Source: an uncultured Chloroflexota bacterium
GTDB taxonomy: Bacteria > Chloroflexota > Dehalococcoidia > UBA2247 > RBG-13-53-26
Direction of reading: 5' to 3'
DNA: 13,698 nt
Assembly (NCBI GenBank): GCA_937860285.1
Contig: CALMBS010000350.1
Span: forward strand, 1 to 13,698
In this document: piece by piece, positions 12,657 through 13,698 of the stretch
Layout of the letters: each line of letters begins with the position of its first letter
Numbering within the stretch: position 1 is the first letter of the stretch
Translations under genes and position numbers: made by a program
The notes under the pieces: generated by a model
What the model saw: the letters and a program-made list of their open reading frames with translations, nothing else
Told to the model about the DNA's origin: nothing
The model's database searches: none

Positions 12657-13484
12657 GTGGCAAGACTGAGAGCGCCTCTTCTCATGGCAATTCTCCTGCT
12701 GGTTATTCTGGCCGGGACCGCGTGCGGCGACAGCCAGGGCTCAGGGATCTCCGCCGATGAAGTAGTCCGGAACGCGCTGGCGGCCCAGGCCAGGGTGTCC
12801 AGCAGCCACATTGAGGCCACTGTCCAGGCATCGGCCACCGGCACGCTGCAGGGCGCCGCGCTGAACGTCAATCTGAGCGGGCAGGATAGCGGCGACGTGG
12901 ACTGGGCCAACCGGAAGGCGAAATCCCTCTCGCAGCTCTCCGGCAGCTACAACGGGCTGCCGGTGTCCGTCACCGCCCAGACGTACGCCGTCGACAACTA
13001 CACCTACTCCCAGGTGACGGCCTTCGGCACCGCCGAGAACTGGACCAGGAGCCCGCTGGCCGCTACCCACTGGGCGACCCAGTCCTACGTTCAGCTCATA
13101 TACGGTCTTCTGGAGTACGCCGAGCCTGACCTTCAGGCAGACGAGCCGCTGAACGGAGTCGACTGCTACGTGCTGAAGCTCGAGCCGGACTACGAGGCCA
13201 TAAAGGCGGACCTGGGCCAGCAGTACCCCCAGATCGCCGCTGTTCCGGACCTGGGCCAGCTCTTCGATCACCTGTCCATCCTGGTGTGGGTGGCCCGGGA
13301 CACGTCCTTCGTCACCAGGATCGAGATAGTGGCCGCGGCCCACGCCGCCCCCGAGGACCTCGGAGAAACGGCCAATGGCGAGACCGTGACCGTCTCCCTG
13401 ACGCTGACCGTAGAGGCATCCAGGATAAACGAGCCGGTGGCCATAAGCCTGCCGCCCGAAGCCCTGAATGCGGCGGCGGCCTAG
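12657..13484 (+). CDS. Probable lipoprotein, LppX/LprG-like
   Basis: 275 residues. A basic, hydrophobic N-terminus (MARLRAPLLMAILLLVILAG) ends in TAC23, a loose lipobox (Gly at -3 where Leu is usual). Cys23 would be lipidated by Lgt. The mature part starts GDSQGSGISADEVVRNALAA and contains long alternating strands (SSHIEATVQASATGTLQG, GSYNGLPVSVTAQTYAVDN, YTYSQV). This is the general plan of LppX/LprG-type or outer-surface lipid-carrier lipoproteins, half-barrel folds seen in many Gram-positive and Chloroflexota genomes. That relation is inferred from layout, not clear motifs. The start GTG has GGGAGGG (12643-12649) at seven bases. A -10-like TATATT (12553-12558) lies 99 bases upstream without a convincing -35. 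Confidence 0.8.
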   Translation: MARLRAPLLMAILLLVILAGTACGDSQGSGISADEVVRNALAAQARVSSSHIEATVQASATGTLQGAALNVNLSGQDSGDVDWANRKAKSLSQLSGSYNGLPVSVTAQTYAVDNYTYSQVTAFGTAENWTRSPLAATHWATQSYVQLIYGLLEYAEPDLQADEPLNGVDCYVLKLEPDYEAIKADLGQQYPQIAAVPDLGQLFDHLSILVWVARDTSFVTRIEIVAAAHAAPEDLGETANGETVTVSLTLTVEASRINEPVAISLPPEALNAAAA

Positions 13485-13501
13485 CCCGGCTTCCGTCGAC
13501 G

Positions 13502-13530
13502 TTGAAGCAACTGGACAAAGACTGTAAAAT
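13502..13530 (+). promoter_or_regulatory. Promoter upstream of tRNA-Gly
   Basis: TTGAAG (13502-13507), a 17-bp spacer and TAAAAT (13525-13530), five of six to consensus at -10. The start would be near 13537, about 107 bases before the mature tRNA, so a 5' leader would have to be removed by RNase P. Confidence 0.6.
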
Positions 13531-13643
13531 AGGATTCAAGGTGCTGGGAAAGGTACCCGCAGCTTGAAGTCGTCGGCCATTCAGTCGTACCTCGAGCACC
13601 AGAACGAGCGCCCGGTGGGCCGTGGTCGCTCTCGGGGAAACAG

Positions 13644-13698
13644 GCGGAAGTAGTTCAGCGGTTAGAATGCCTCCTTGCCAAGGAGGAGGTCGAGGGTT
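13644..13698 (+). tRNA. tRNA-Gly (anticodon GCC), 5' part, cut by window end
   Basis: The acceptor strand GCGGAAG (13644-13650) is followed by TA and the D arm (TTCAGCGGTTAGAAT). The anticodon stem CCTCC/GGAGG (13670-13674 and 13682-13686) encloses the loop TTGCCAA with anticodon GCC at 13677-13679. Variable bases and the start of the T arm (GAGGGTT) follow. The last 15 to 20 bases lie outside the window. Confidence 0.95.

Overview
This is a GC-rich bacterial chromosomal window, densely packed with genes on both strands. The DUF5679 zinc-ribbon proteins, the DUF2934 protein, an lgt whose signature departs from the E. coli type, the PKD surface protein and the simple lipoprotein together suggest Chloroflexota, perhaps Dehalococcoidia. 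That assignment is a judgement from the gene set. There is no rRNA or marker gene to confirm it, and I see no phage, IS or CRISPR element.

Layout. 1-990: the 3' end of one DUF5679 mini-protein gene, a four-helix membrane protein gene, and a complete second DUF5679 gene. Both DUF5679 copies end in nearly the same terminator hairpin. 1044-2912: a coiled-coil protein built on 14-residue repeats, a DUF2934 protein with a histone-H1-like basic tail, and lgt, which has a promoter placed so that its mRNA should be almost leaderless. 2997-3104 (minus): an unlisted 35-residue membrane or lipoprotein-like peptide gene with a strong ribosome binding site. 3426-6322: a three-gene operon of OmpR-family response regulator, sensor kinase and membrane-anchored transglutaminase-like protein. 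It is driven by a near-consensus promoter followed by a perfect palindrome. 6332-8933 (minus): a large surface protein with six PKD domains and a C-terminal membrane anchor, with a fully consensus promoter.

9151-9279 (minus): an unlisted 42-residue zinc-finger-like mini-protein. 9460-9815: a strong promoter, two terminator-like hairpins, a 25-bp tandem repeat and a long stem, which is a candidate non-coding RNA or regulatory leader. It is followed by a 120-residue protein of unknown function at 9888. 10273-11625 (minus): a DUF362 protein carrying a Pro/Gly hexapeptide-repeat insertion. 11686-12482: a SnoaL-like protein overlapping a small unknown protein (ATGA junction). 12657-13484: a probable lipoprotein. 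13644-13698: the first 55 bases of tRNA-Gly(GCC), cut by the window edge.

How it fits together. Much of the content concerns the cell envelope: Lgt lipidates lipoproteins (the 12657 gene and perhaps the 35-residue peptide are candidate substrates), the two-component operon probably senses an extracytoplasmic signal and carries a membrane-tethered transglutaminase-like effector, and the PKD protein is displayed on the surface. Vegetative promoters are easy to read here, several with an extended TGN -10 element, and they help decide start codons for the response regulator and lgt.
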